Assembly: GCA_026770585.1 (NCBI GenBank) | Contig: MU647479.1 | Location: 53,933 to 68,451, forward strand | DNA length: 14,519 nt | Source of the DNA: Baffinella frigidus | Lineage: Eukaryota; Cryptophyceae; Cryptomonadales; Baffinellaceae | Direction: 5' to 3' | In this document: one piece after another, positions 1-5,982 of the stretch | Layout of the letters: every line of letters begins with the position of its first letter | Numbering within the stretch: position 1 is the stretch's first letter | The notes under the pieces: model-generated | Seen by the model: the letters and a program-made list of their open reading frames with translations, nothing else | Told to the model about the DNA's origin: nothing | The model's database searches: none | Program-made: the position numbers and the translations under genes

Positions 1-45
1 TGAACCCTAACCTCCAAACCCTAACCCCTAACCCCTCAACTGCAG
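1..45. repeat. Degenerate telomere-like C-rich tract, ending in an intron acceptor
   Basis: Irregular CCCTAA/CCCTAACCCC units run up to CAACTGCAG, which looks like the 3' end of an intron. The same arrangement (C-rich telomere-like sequence followed by CAACCACAG) precedes the second copy of the same exon at 218, so these repeats appear to be intronic. Confidence 0.6.
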
Positions 46-108
46 GAAGAAGCGAAGAGGCTAGCAGCGCTTGACGGGAGCAACGGGAACGAGACATTCG
101 TGCTCCTG
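46..108 (+). pseudogene. Truncated copy of exon alpha (fucosyltransferase-like)
   Basis: Directly after an AG acceptor, the frame reads EEAKRLAALDGSNGNETFVL and one further Leu. It matches the exon at 218 codon for codon, apart from one in-frame codon gap and mostly third-base changes (gaa/gag, gcg/gca, aca/act). Homology stops after about 21 codons, where the sequence turns into ACCCCCAACCCATAACCCCC and a stop follows at 121. The 123-nt exon is therefore cut off at a telomere-like tract. Codon-level conservation shows that the ancestor was translated. This copy alone cannot supply the missing half of the exon, so it is probably dead or a skipped duplicate. Confidence 0.5.
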
Positions 109-217
109 ACCCCCAACCCATAACCCCCAACCCCGCCGTGTTCCTCGCCCCTCACCCCTGAACCCTAACCTCTAAAACCCAACCCCCAAACCCTAAACCC
201 TAACCCCTCAACCACAG
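109..217. repeat. Degenerate telomere-like spacer or intron
   Basis: C-rich units (CCCCCAACCC, CCCTAACC, CCCTAAACCCTAA) ending in CAACCACAG just before exon alpha copy 2. No coding signal was seen. Confidence 0.6.
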
Positions 218-340
218 GAGGAAGCAAAGAGGCTAGCAGCGCTTGACGGGAGCAGTAACGACAACGAGACTTTCGTGTTTCTCGCGACAGACCACCCCCC
301 TACGCGCGAGGTCGCAAGAAAGGTCTTCGGCGACCGTCTT
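218..340 (+). CDS. Intact exon alpha of a fucosyltransferase-like glycosyltransferase (partial gene)
   Basis: A 41-codon exon bounded by CCACAG and the donor GTGAGC at 341. It starts EEAKRLAALDGSSNDNETF and continues with VFLATDHPPTREVARKVFGD and RL. The VFLATDxP segment, followed about 10-12 residues later by an FGDRL-type strand, resembles the nucleotide-sugar-binding region of GT-B fucosyltransferases (FUT8/NodZ-like). That family call is from memory of the pattern only. Splicing in phase 0 to the exon at 1231 would give FGDRL-VYLDRP, a natural continuation. The 5' part of the gene lies left of the window. If not spliced at 341, the frame stops at 362. The exon is duplicated (46), so it could belong to a live gene with duplicated exons or to a decayed cluster. 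Confidence 0.5.
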
Positions 341-825
341 GTGAGCACCCCCCTCCCCGTCTAGCTCTACATGCTCTATATGTCAAGAACAGATACGTAT
401 ATAGTGCGTATACGTATAACCCGTATACGATATATGGTGCGGGCGAGGAGCCAGAGGTGATAGAGTATGCTGGACATGTTTAACGTAGAGTATGCTCTAC
501 GCGCGCGCAGCGGTAGTCCCTCCACCCCACCTCCCTTAGCGCGCGCGCGTGAGTGATCGTCGTCGCGAGAATCACCGCCGTCTCTCTCCAGAAGTCCTTG
601 TGAGCACCCCCCTCCCCCGTGTGCTCTACGCGCTCGCAGCGCTAGGTTGATGGTTCGGGGTCCAGGGTTTGGGTATAGGGTTGATGGTTCGGGGCCATCC
701 GCCCCACCTCCCTGAGCGCGTGCGCCGGTCCAGAACGAGCGCTGCGCTAGTGCTGCGCTAGTGAAGAGGTGGGGTGTAGGCCTTGGGGCTCTTGGAGAGA
801 GAGGGGGAAGTTTGACGCGACGACC
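341..825. other. Intron-like spacer with short direct repeats
   Basis: Begins GTGAGCACCCCCCTCCCC. Almost the same donor-like string recurs at about 600, after CTCTCTCCAG and eight bases, which suggests another exon edge was duplicated here. The spacer contains alternating purine/pyrimidine GTATACGTATAA motifs (390-440), CGCGCGCG runs (near 501 and 540), a direct repeat GGTTGATGGTTCGGG (645 and 679) and a doubled GCTGCGCTAGT (741-763). No coding exon is recognisable on either strand. Confidence 0.45.
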
Positions 826-915
826 CACTCCCGTGAGTGATGACACACGCATGATCACTCCCGTGAGTGACCACACACGCATGATCACTCCCGTGAGTGA
901 CGACACACGCATGAT
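826..915 (+). repeat. Three 30-bp tandem repeats carrying a splice-donor-like core
   Basis: Three exact-length units (826, 856, 886) differ only at the two bases after CACTCCCGTGAGTGA. Each unit holds the small inverted repeat CACTC-CCGT-GAGTG and the strong donor-like string GTGAGTGA. The array ends in ATGATGGCAG, an acceptor-like sequence, just before a vestigial copy of exon beta. Confidence 0.85.
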
Positions 916-933
916 GGCAGGTACACCTGGAAT

Positions 934-948
934 GTGTACCTAGACACG
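934..948 (+). pseudogene. Vestige of exon beta (start only)
   Basis: GTGTACCTAGACA matches the first codons (VYLD) of the exon at 1019 and then changes to a C-rich sequence ending in CCCCGTCTAG. That same short string ends the frame after exon alpha copy 2 (about 356-364). Too short to stand alone; it is credible only because three longer copies follow. Confidence 0.35.
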
Positions 949-1018
949 CCTCATCCCCTCATCCCCGTCTAGCTCCGATCGAGGCCGATTGCCTGACTGT
1001 TTTCACGGCATGTCGCAG

Positions 1019-1087
1019 GTGTACCTAGACAGGCCGATCACGTCCTCATCATCCGGGATGCGTAACGCCCTCCTCGACCTCTGGCTC
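1019..1087 (+). pseudogene. Truncated copy of exon beta (fucosyltransferase-like)
   Basis: After the acceptor TGTCGCAG the frame reads VYLDRPITSSSSGMRNALLD and LWL. Compared with the intact copy at 1231, there are seven base differences in 69. Five are synonymous single-base changes; the other two make one Asn/Asp change. Homology ends at about 1088, where the sequence becomes TCAAACCCTAAGCC, a telomere-like tract. The last seven codons of the exon and its donor are missing. Confidence 0.5.
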
Positions 1088-1230
1088 TCAAACCCTAAGC
1101 CATATACGTACACGTTCTCATATACTATTAACCACTCCACCATATACATTCTTTACGTATACACCATACACCATATACACCATATACCATATACACCATA
1201 CGCGCGTGACGAATACCCTGTATTTGGCAG
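1088..1230. repeat. Low-complexity CATATACAC spacer
   Basis: After CCCTAAGCC the sequence is dominated by CATATAC/ACCATACAC units (about 1100-1205) and ends in TATTTGGCAG, the acceptor for the next exon copy. The apparent open frames here on both strands are products of this simple sequence. Confidence 0.6.
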
Positions 1231-1320
1231 GTGTACCTCGACAGGCCGATCACCTCTTCATCATCCGGGATGCGAGATGCACTCCTCGACCTCTGGCTCC
1301 TCGGTCGAACCGACGCCTTG
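1231..1320 (+). CDS. Intact exon beta of a fucosyltransferase-like glycosyltransferase (partial gene)
   Basis: A 30-codon segment after TTTGGCAG. It reads VYLDRPITSSSSGMRDALLD, then LWLLGRTDAL, and is followed by GTTACC as a possible though weak donor. The pattern G-M-x-x-A-L-x-D-L-x-x-L-x-R-T-D-x-L is typical of the C-terminal substrate-sugar motif of GT-B fucosyltransferases, where a G-[ST]-x-x-S-S-F loop normally follows. No convincing exon for that loop was found downstream, so the gene is incomplete here. Phase 0 fits the exon at 218-340. Without splicing, the frame runs into a poly-C tract and stops. The coding status is well supported by the synonymous pattern among copies; the enzyme name is inference. 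Confidence 0.5.
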
Positions 1321-1460
1321 GTTACCCCCCCCCCCGTAGCGTAAACACCAAACCCCAACACCCAAACGGTCAACGGTAGTGGGCTTTTCGGTCTTTGGCG
1401 GTGGTGGATTTGTGCCACCAGGGGCCCGATTCCCGGCGGTTCCGGTACGAATCGGGGCAG

Positions 1461-1539
1461 TCACGTCCTCTCGAGGAGTCCCTCGGGGATGCGAGATGCC
1501 CTCCTCGACCTGTGGCTCCTCGGTCGAACCGACGCCTTG
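1461..1539 (+). pseudogene. Damaged third copy of exon beta
   Basis: From GGGATGCGAGATGCC (1486) to the codons for GRTDAL (ending 1539) it matches the copy at 1231 with two synonymous differences. It is followed by a better donor, GTATCT. Upstream, the VYLDRPITSSSS part is replaced by a diverged segment (TCACGTCCTCTCGAGGAGTC) whose length shifts the frame relative to the intact copy. It could be a decayed duplicate or an alternative exon with its own 5' half. Confidence 0.45.
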
Positions 1540-1552
1540 GTATCTTCCGGGT

Positions 1553-1604
1553 GTAGCGTTTAGCGTTTGGCGTTTAGCGTTTCGCGTTTCGCGTTTGGCG
1601 GTGA
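1553..1604 (+). repeat. GCGTTT(A/G/C) short tandem repeat
   Basis: TAGCGTTTAGCGTTTGGCG and similar 6-7-bp units. Related GCTTAGCGTTTAGGCG words recur at 13485-13576. Confidence 0.7.
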
Positions 1605-1744
1605 GCGCTTATTGGCATCTAGGGTGTCGGGTTTAGGAACAGCTCCCTCCTCCTCATCAGGGATGGTACTTCCCCCCCCCGAAGTGGGCAGGGTTCATTT
1701 TGGGGGGGGGTTGATCGGCTGCCGGAACACGAGGTGGGCATGTT

Positions 1745-1864
1745 CTAGCTCTGCCTGAGTTTTATGCTCGCTCGTTCTTCAACATTTGAAGGGCTGAAAT
1801 CCAGTACAATAGGGCGAATAGAACCCCTTTAGGACGAGCCAGAATAAAACTCGGGCAGAGCTGG
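1745..1864. mobile_element. 120-bp inverted-repeat element (CTAGCTCTG family)
   Basis: The left end CTAGCTCTGCCTGAGTTTTA (1745-1764) pairs with the reverse complement of the right end (1844-1864) with about two mismatches. An imperfect GCTCG inner arm extends the pairing. It has no coding capacity and contains the word CCAGTACAA, also found inside relatives at 11516 and 13976. This fits a non-autonomous MITE-like element; the transposase family is unknown. Confidence 0.75.
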
Positions 1865-1978
1865 ATGTTGGTAACTCGGAAAGTTTGTTTGATGATTTTT
1901 TAGATCATCTCTGCTGGATGGTTTTAGTGTTCCGTTTTCGCACGTTCGCGACACCTTCTTATGTATATATGGTAAAAC

Positions 1979-2057
1979 ATTATATAGATATAGATATAAA
2001 TATAGATATAGATAAAAATATAGATATAGATATAGATATAGATATAGATATAGATAT
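1979..2057 (+). repeat. ATAGAT microsatellite
   Basis: Repeating TATAGATATAGATATA with a few point changes. The Leu/Tyr- and Ile/Ser-repeat frames on the minus strand come from this tract. Confidence 0.9.
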
Positions 2058-2090
2058 ATGTGTGGTAAAAAGTTCTTTATGTGGAAAAAA

Positions 2091-2540
2091 GTAAGTATAC
2101 GTGGTAGAAAGAATAACAACCATATACGAGGTGCAGATGGTGACTTCTGGATCGACGTTCGGATACGTCGCCCACGCTCGCACCTCCAAAGTCTGTATAT
2201 ATGGTAAACATTTATGTATATATGGTAAATATATGTGGTAAAAAACATGTGACAGTTATGCATACTCGGTAAAAAGAATAACAACCGTATACGGGGTGCA
2301 GGTGGTGACTTCTGGATCGACGTTTGGATACGTCGCCCACGCTGGCACCTCCAAAGTCTGCATATATGGTACAAAAATATGTATATATGGTAAAACAAAA
2401 TGTATATATGGTGAAAAATCATGTATATGAGGTAACTGTGATGTATACGAGGTAAAAAGAATAAGAACCGTATACGGGACGCAGGTGGTGACTTCTGGAT
2501 CGACGTTCGGATACGTCGCCCACGCTCGCACCTCCAAGGT
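2091..2540 (+). repeat. Three-copy subtelomeric-type satellite with nested GTATATATGGTAAAA repeats
   Basis: Three units share a highly conserved core of about 85-90 bp, starting near AAAGAATAACAACCRTATAC and ending CACGCTCGCACCTCCAA. The word TGACTTCTGGATCGACG starts at 2141, 2306 and 2489. The linkers vary in the number of roughly 20-bp units TATGTATATATGGTAAAA (also one at 1959). The third unit ends in CCTCCAAGGTCCTTT and passes directly into the telomere repeat at 2545. No gene is present from 1865 to 2680. Confidence 0.85.
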
Positions 2541-2544
2541 CCTT

Positions 2545-2650
2545 TAACCCTAAACCCTAAACCCTAAACCCTAAACCCTAAACCCTAAACCCTAAACCCT
2601 AAACCCTAAACCTTAAACCCTAAACCCTGAACCCTAAACCCTAAACCCTC
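2545..2650 (+). repeat. Interstitial telomere repeat (CCCTAAA)n
   Basis: About 15 CCCTAAA units, nearly perfect, with single CCTTAAA and CCCTGAA variants. C-rich strand on +. This is the cleanest telomere-type block in the left half. Confidence 0.95.
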
Positions 2651-2800
2651 AGCCCGTTGCCCCCCCAGATCTGGGGGTCCCGAAACCTTGGTAGTTCACC
2701 GAGTGGCGGCCGAATCACACACCCGTGCACATCATGGTTTCAGTGCAGGTATCGCTGTTCATCACGCTGACTTTACTCCCCGCTGGAAGGTGCCGCGCCT

Positions 2801-2867
2801 GGTGATGCTCGAGAAGAAGAGGGGCAAGGGTTCGTGGGAAACCCTCGCGTGGGAGCCTCCGCGGTCT
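2801..2867 (+). pseudogene. Duplicated coding segment, copy 1 (unknown protein)
   Basis: The open frame reads VMLEKKRGKGSWETLAWEPP and RS; the segment recurs at 3407 with the same frame. The two 67-bp copies differ at five bases, four of them silent (aag/aaa, agg/cga, gag/gaa) and one changing Ala to Glu. This pattern shows protein-level constraint. The surrounding frame continues upstream to about 2750 and downstream to a stop at 2919-2921, but no ATG or full domain is visible. The residues (basic Lys/Arg/Gly turn, then WE-x-x-x-WEPPR) could not be assigned to a family. Confidence 0.4.
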
Positions 2868-3077
2868 TTCTCCCTCCCCCTCACTACAATAGACGCGTTC
2901 CTAGGAAGCCTAGTCCTGTAGAGCGCTATAGGGTGTCGGGTGTAGGGTGCAGGGTGAAGATATGGTGCAGGGTGAAGGGGTTGGTTCCGAGGTGCTCCTG
3001 CTGGACCGTAGCCAGAGGGAGCTCGTAACCTGAGGGCACCCACTGCATGCAAGACCTTGGCGTTCTTGAAGAAGGAA

Positions 3078-3252
3078 TAGAGCGCTGTGCAGAGAAATTG
3101 GCCACGGGAAATGATGGGAAATCGAGAAATTGGAGCCATTTTGTCAACTTTTGAGAAATTTAGTACCATGAATTTCTCAAAGGTGGACAAAATGGCTCCA
3201 ATTTTCCCATTTCCCCATTTTTCGGTGGCCAACTTCTCTGCACAGCGCTCTA
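3078..3252. mobile_element. 175-bp near-perfect hairpin element
   Basis: TAGAGCGCTGTGCAGAGAA (3078) is the near-exact reverse complement of the right end (to 3252). The arms, about 82 bp each at roughly 85-90% identity, meet around a 10-nt loop TAGTACCATG, bracketed by GAGAAATT and AATTTCTC. It is a foldback or MITE-like element, inserted between the two copies of the segment at 2801 and 3407. Transcription would give a long double-stranded stem. Both strands show similar spurious frames because of the symmetry. Confidence 0.85.
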
Positions 3253-3294
3253 CCAGGGGAGGGGATGATCAGTCAACCCGAAACCCGGACGCAG

Positions 3295-3473
3295 GCGTTC
3301 GAAGCACCCCTCGACTTCTGGAAACTCTATCGTATGCGAACTACCCTGAAATCGAGATACTTTTTTGTGAGGAGAAAGCCACCCCTCCACTGCCTGGAAT
3401 AGAGGTGGTGATGCTCGAGAAGAAACGAGGCAAGGGTTCGTGGGAAACCCTCGAGTGGGAACCTCCGCGGTCT
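3295..3473 (+). CDS. Coding segment of unknown protein, copy 2, with longer upstream part (partial)
   Basis: After the acceptor-like GACGCAG the open frame includes RSTPRLLETLSYANYPEIEI, LFCEEKATPPLPGIEV and then VMLEKKRGKGSWETLEWEPP. The last part is the copy of 2801-2867. The strand-like EIEILFCEE after a LLETLSYxNYP stretch is reminiscent of the first beta strand and DxD-type turn of GT-A (family 2-like) glycosyltransferases, but no catalytic motif is secure. Downstream, a T-rich tract ending in TTTCTAATTAG (about 3508-3518) looks like an intron end. No start or stop belonging to a full gene is visible. Best read as one exon of a partial or decayed gene. Confidence 0.4.
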
Positions 3474-3555
3474 CCCCCCTCAACTCTCTCACTTATTTTC
3501 AATCTTGTCTTTCTAATTAGGAAACATCGTGACCGGAACCTTTCAGGCGAACTCG

Positions 3556-3586
3556 AGTTCGCTCGAGTGGGAGCCTCTCCCCCCCA
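3556..3586 (+). pseudogene. Stub of a third copy of the 2801/3407 segment
   Basis: CTCGAGTGGGAGCCTCTCCCCCC matches the end of the duplicated segment (CTCGAGTGGGAACCTCCGCGG). It is followed within a few bases by (CCCTAAA)n at 3590. Short, so the assignment rests on context. Confidence 0.3.
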
Positions 3587-3589
3587 CAC

Positions 3590-3662
3590 CTAAACCCTAA
3601 ACCCTAAACCCTTAAACCCTAAACCCTAAACCCTAAACTCTTCTTCGCCCCCCCCCCCCCCC
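3590..3662 (+). repeat. Interstitial telomere repeat and poly-C tract
   Basis: Six or seven CCCTAAA units (3590-3638), then CTCTTCTTCG and an unbroken C run of about 17 (3646-3662). A long C run is a likely sequencing or assembly weak point. Confidence 0.9.
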
Positions 3663-3765
3663 TTAAACTCCTTCACTTAATTTTCAATATTTGTTTTCAA
3701 TTTTGCAAAATTGCGACCGCGTGACTGTGATTGCTATTCGATGGCATGCAGAGGTGTTTCCCACG
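3663..3765. repeat. T-rich tract plus inverted copy of 5283-5340
   Basis: TTCACTTAATTTTCAATATT echoes the intron-like tract at 3490-3510. From about 3709, TTGCGACCGCGTGACTGTGA through GTTTCCCACGG (3765) is the reverse complement of sequence at about 5283-5340 inside a foldback element, with only a few differences. Confidence 0.65.
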
Positions 3766-3863
3766 GTTGTTGACTAAACCGGGCAGCTTTTGTTCTTGAG
3801 TGTTCACTAAACCGGGCAGGTTTCGTACCAGAAACATCCCCGATTAGTCAAGAGTACACACCA

Positions 3864-4042
3864 CCACACGAGGCTACCCAGGCGAACAGAATAAAACGGA
3901 CTTTTAAAGTTTTGTGGGCAAATGATCACGTTTCCGCCCGCTGAGCGGTCGGACCTGTGTAAAGTCGCTGCTTTTCATCTGAAAATTACTACACACGTTT
4001 ACAATCGACATTTATTCTGTTCGCATAGGTAGCCTCGTGTGG
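3864..4042. mobile_element. 179-bp element with 32-bp terminal inverted repeats
   Basis: The left end CCACACGAGGCTACC (3864) and the reverse complement of the right end (to 4042) agree over 32 bases with two mismatches, including GCGAACAGAATAAA. The interior (3896-4010) is AT-rich with no frame. No clear target-site duplication was found (flanks ACACCA and CACACA share only low-complexity similarity). A different family from the CTAGCTCTG elements. Confidence 0.8.
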
Positions 4043-4172
4043 CACACAGCGGACTTCGAAGGGGTTTTGGATAACCCCTAAGCGATAAGACCTACGACCC
4101 TGCGGAGGGCAACCCGTAGGGGTATAGGGGGGTTCCTACGGACAAGATAACGGAAATCCGGGCTCTCAGCGC

Positions 4173-4220
4173 CCGAAAATCCCTTCGTAGCCCGCTGTGT
4201 GGTTGCGAAGGGATTTTCGG
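4173..4220. repeat. Hairpin CCGAAAATCCCTTCG
   Basis: A perfect 15-bp inverted repeat (4173-4187 and 4206-4220) around an 18-nt loop that contains GCTGTGTGG; that word recurs just outside the stem at about 4231. No gene was seen from 4043 to 4386. Confidence 0.8.
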
Positions 4221-4386
4221 CCACACCTCGCTGTGTGGCCTCGCGCGCGTTCCTCTCCGGTGTGTCTGCCCCTGCAGTACCCGCGCGTCCTGAATGGTGC
4301 TGAATTCGCGGAGGAAGGGATCACGGTTGCCCGGAGGTTAACTGTAATGGCAGCAACGCGGAAGCACCGGTGCATCGCTTGCTCGC

Positions 4387-4590
4387 TAAACCCTAAACCC
4401 TAAACCCTAAACCCTAAACCCTAAACCCTAAACCCTAAACCCTACAACCTAAACCCTAAACCCTAAACCCTAAACCCCAGAACCTAAACGCTAGAACCTA
4501 AACCCCAGAACATAAACCCCAAACCCCAAACCCCAAACCCCAAACTCTAAACCCTAAACCCCAAACTCCAATCCCCTAAACCCTAGCCCC
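4387..4590 (+). repeat. Interstitial telomere array grading into variants
   Basis: Perfect CCCTAAA units for about 55 bp, then variants in small runs (CCTACAA, CCAGAAC, CGCTAGAAC, CCCCAAA x4-5, CCCTAAA). The pure-to-degenerate gradient runs left to right. Confidence 0.9.
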
Positions 4591-4866
4591 CCTGGCGGGC
4601 AGATGCGAGCACTCGGAGTCGTTCGAACCTTGCGATTTGCGTGTGTGGCAACACTCTGATACTGGGGGGTATTAAACTGCCAAGTGACTGGACGCGTGTG
4701 TAAACCCGATGCTTAAAAAAAGTTAACCGTGGTGGTATGGCGAGTAGGTGCGGAGACGTTTGAGCCGCGCTTCTGTACCGCGGTGTTCACTGCACCGGGC
4801 AGACTTGCCATGAATAACAGCCCAAAGAGGTCAACAGTACAAAACAAAAATTAAAAATGTTTAACG

Positions 4867-4928
4867 TTGTGGGATGGTGGGCAGGTGCGAACACTCGGAG
4901 ACGTTCCAGCCGTGCTTCCCAAGTGTGG
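4867..4928 (+). repeat. Family C repeat, copy 1
   Basis: GGGATGGTGGGCAGGTGCG followed by AACACTCGGAGACGTTCCAG. Shorter or more diverged pieces lie at 4603-4630 and 4729-4770. A poly-G run (4936-4944) follows. Confidence 0.75.
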
Positions 4929-5011
4929 CAGCAGGGGGGGGGGGTCACGTGACCACCCGTATTCGTCGACATTCATTAACAGTCGTGGGACTCTCGCATG
5001 GCGTGTTGGGT

Positions 5012-5097
5012 GTCTCTGGCTAAATATGTCGCTGAGGGCGTGACACCCCCCCCTGCGGCCACCCTTAGCGACATATTTAGCCATATTTAGCCAGACA
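5012..5097. mobile_element. 86-bp foldback element
   Basis: TGGCTAAATATGTCGCT (5018) pairs with AGCGACATATTTAGCCA, with a duplicated ATTTAGCCA in the right arm; outer GTCT/AGAC also pair. The loop is C-rich. Confidence 0.75.
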
Positions 5098-5115
5098 AAC
5101 ATGCCTGGTAGCTGA

Positions 5116-5206
5116 ACCGTGGTGGGATGGTGGGCAGGTGCGAACACTCGGAGACGTTTGAGCCGTGCTTCCACGTGTGGCCTATGATGCTCGCCCTGAG
5201 GTCCCA
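5116..5206 (+). repeat. Family C repeat, copy 2 (fullest)
   Basis: CCGTGGTGGGATGGTGGGCA, then AACACTCGGAGACGTTTGAG, CCGTGCTTCCACGTGTGG and a tail CCTATGATGCTCGCCCTGAG. The tail alone recurs at about 5480, 6258 and 6665, so the family has a separable 3' module. Confidence 0.8.
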
Positions 5207-5249
5207 ATGCCCGCCCTGCAAAAGTCCCACGAGGGAAAAGTCCCACGGA

Positions 5250-5383
5250 CCCCTGCAACAGGGGTACCAGGGAAAGATCTGATCCGTGGGAAACACCTCT
5301 GCATGCCATCGAATAACAATCACAGTTACGCGGTCGCAATTTTTCACGGAACAGATCTTTCCCTGGTACCCCTGTTGCAGGGG
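5250..5383. mobile_element. 134-bp element with 38-bp terminal inverted repeats
   Basis: Both ends read CCCCTGCAACAGGGGTACCA inwards and continue GGGAAAGATCTG(A/T)TCCGTG, one mismatch in about 39. The right end also contains the palindrome GGTACCCCTG-TTG-CAGGGGTACC (5365-5387). The interior matches 3709-3765 in inverse orientation. Just upstream, AAAAGTCCCACG is doubled (5220-5246). Confidence 0.85.
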
Positions 5384-5413
5384 TACCAGCTTCTCGTGGT
5401 GTGCATTTTGACC

Positions 5414-5481
5414 GTTTGAAATTTGACTGGTTCAACATTTTGATGGCTGTTTGAAATTTGACCAGTTCAAAATTTGATGGC
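5414..5481 (+). repeat. Two-copy 35-bp direct repeat
   Basis: GTTTGAAATTTGACTGGTTC and GTTTGAAATTTGACCAGTTC, each followed by AA(C/A)ATTTTGATGGC or a close variant. Confidence 0.8.
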
Positions 5482-5530
5482 CCATGATGCTCGCTCAGAG
5501 ATCCCGCCCACCACTCGGATCTCTTTTAGA

Positions 5531-5603
5531 GGATTTGTGTGGGAATTGGTCACGCTACCGTAGGGAAGTCCGTGCGGTAACGTGACCAGCCCCGTACGAA
5601 TCC
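5531..5603. mobile_element. 73-bp foldback element
   Basis: The left arm GGATTTGTGTGGGAATTGG continuing TCACGCTACCG pairs with the right arm (ends 5603). The inner 13 bp, GGTCACG(C/T)TACCG, have one mismatch; outer parts are about 75% paired. Confidence 0.75.
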
Positions 5604-5604
5604 T

Positions 5605-5670
5605 GGACGCGAACACTCGGAGACGTTTGAGCCCTGCTTCCACGTGTGGCCCATGATGCTCGCCCAGAAG
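5605..5670 (+). repeat. Family C repeat, copy 3
   Basis: GAACACTCGGAGACGTTTGA, CCCTGCTTCCACGTGTGG and the CCCATGATGCTCGCCCAGA tail; it lacks the 5' GGTGGGATGG part. Confidence 0.75.
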
Positions 5671-5736
5671 GACTATCCTTAAGTCGACATTTTGGGGGTG
5701 CGGTGCAAACCCGTCAGCGGGGGGGGGCAGACTTTG

Positions 5737-5898
5737 AGTCTGACGTGTTAGTTGAGTAAACAATTCTGGTGCACACACGTGCCCCCTTGAAGCAGCTGCG
5801 CACGAGAGAGTGTTAGTTGAGTAAACGATCTTGGTGTCGGGGGACGTGACAGCCTGGTTGGATAATTCTGGTGAGTAGCTGCGCACGAGAAGGTGTAA
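5737..5898 (-). repeat. Inverted copy of the 7081-7201 repeat block
   Basis: The reverse complement of 5778-5898 matches 7081-7201 at roughly 95%, including TTACACCTTCTCGTGCGCAG and GTCACGTCCCCCGACACCA. Apparent minus-strand frames here are translations of this repeat. Confidence 0.85.
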
Positions 5899-5920
5899 TA
5901 CGGAGTGATCGCTCCCTATT

Positions 5921-5982
5921 AGACTCAGAGGTGATAGAGAAGAAGAAGATCGAAACGGATTATTGGTAACCTCTCAGTCTAA
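5921..5982. repeat. Hairpin with 12-bp arms
   Basis: AGACTCAGAGGT pairs with ACCTCTCAGTCT (11 of 12) around a purine-rich loop GAAGAAGAAG. The arm sequence is related, inverted, to CACCTCTCAGTGG in the direct repeats at 6101 and 6345. Confidence 0.6.

Noticed and set aside
376-912. 178-residue minus-strand frame
   Set aside because: Its start is the 30-bp tandem repeat in translation and the rest is spacer with CG runs; no domain, and it overlaps exon-like sequence on the other strand.
826-915. CRISPR-like array (regular short repeats)
   Set aside because: Units are contiguous tandem repeats without unique spacers, in eukaryotic-type DNA; the same holds for 12778-12858.
1829-2537. Minus-strand frames rich in Tyr, Leu and Ile with HIYL-type repeats
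   Set aside because: Derived from the ATAGAT microsatellite and the GTATATATGG satellite; similarity between frames follows the DNA repeat.
3121-3200. Dinoflagellate spliced-leader-like GAGCCATTTTG
   Set aside because: Only a short part matches, it lies inside both arms of a hairpin element, and the rest of the leader is absent.
2762-3232. 156-residue minus frame and 168-residue plus frame sharing GAILSTFEKF-like words
   Set aside because: The shared words come from the symmetric hairpin at 3078-3252, not from related proteins. Only the part from 3295 was kept, on other evidence.
4600-4640. tRNA T-loop-like GGTTCGAAC on the minus strand
   Set aside because: No acceptor, D or anticodon stem could be built around it; the sequence is part of the Family C repeat.
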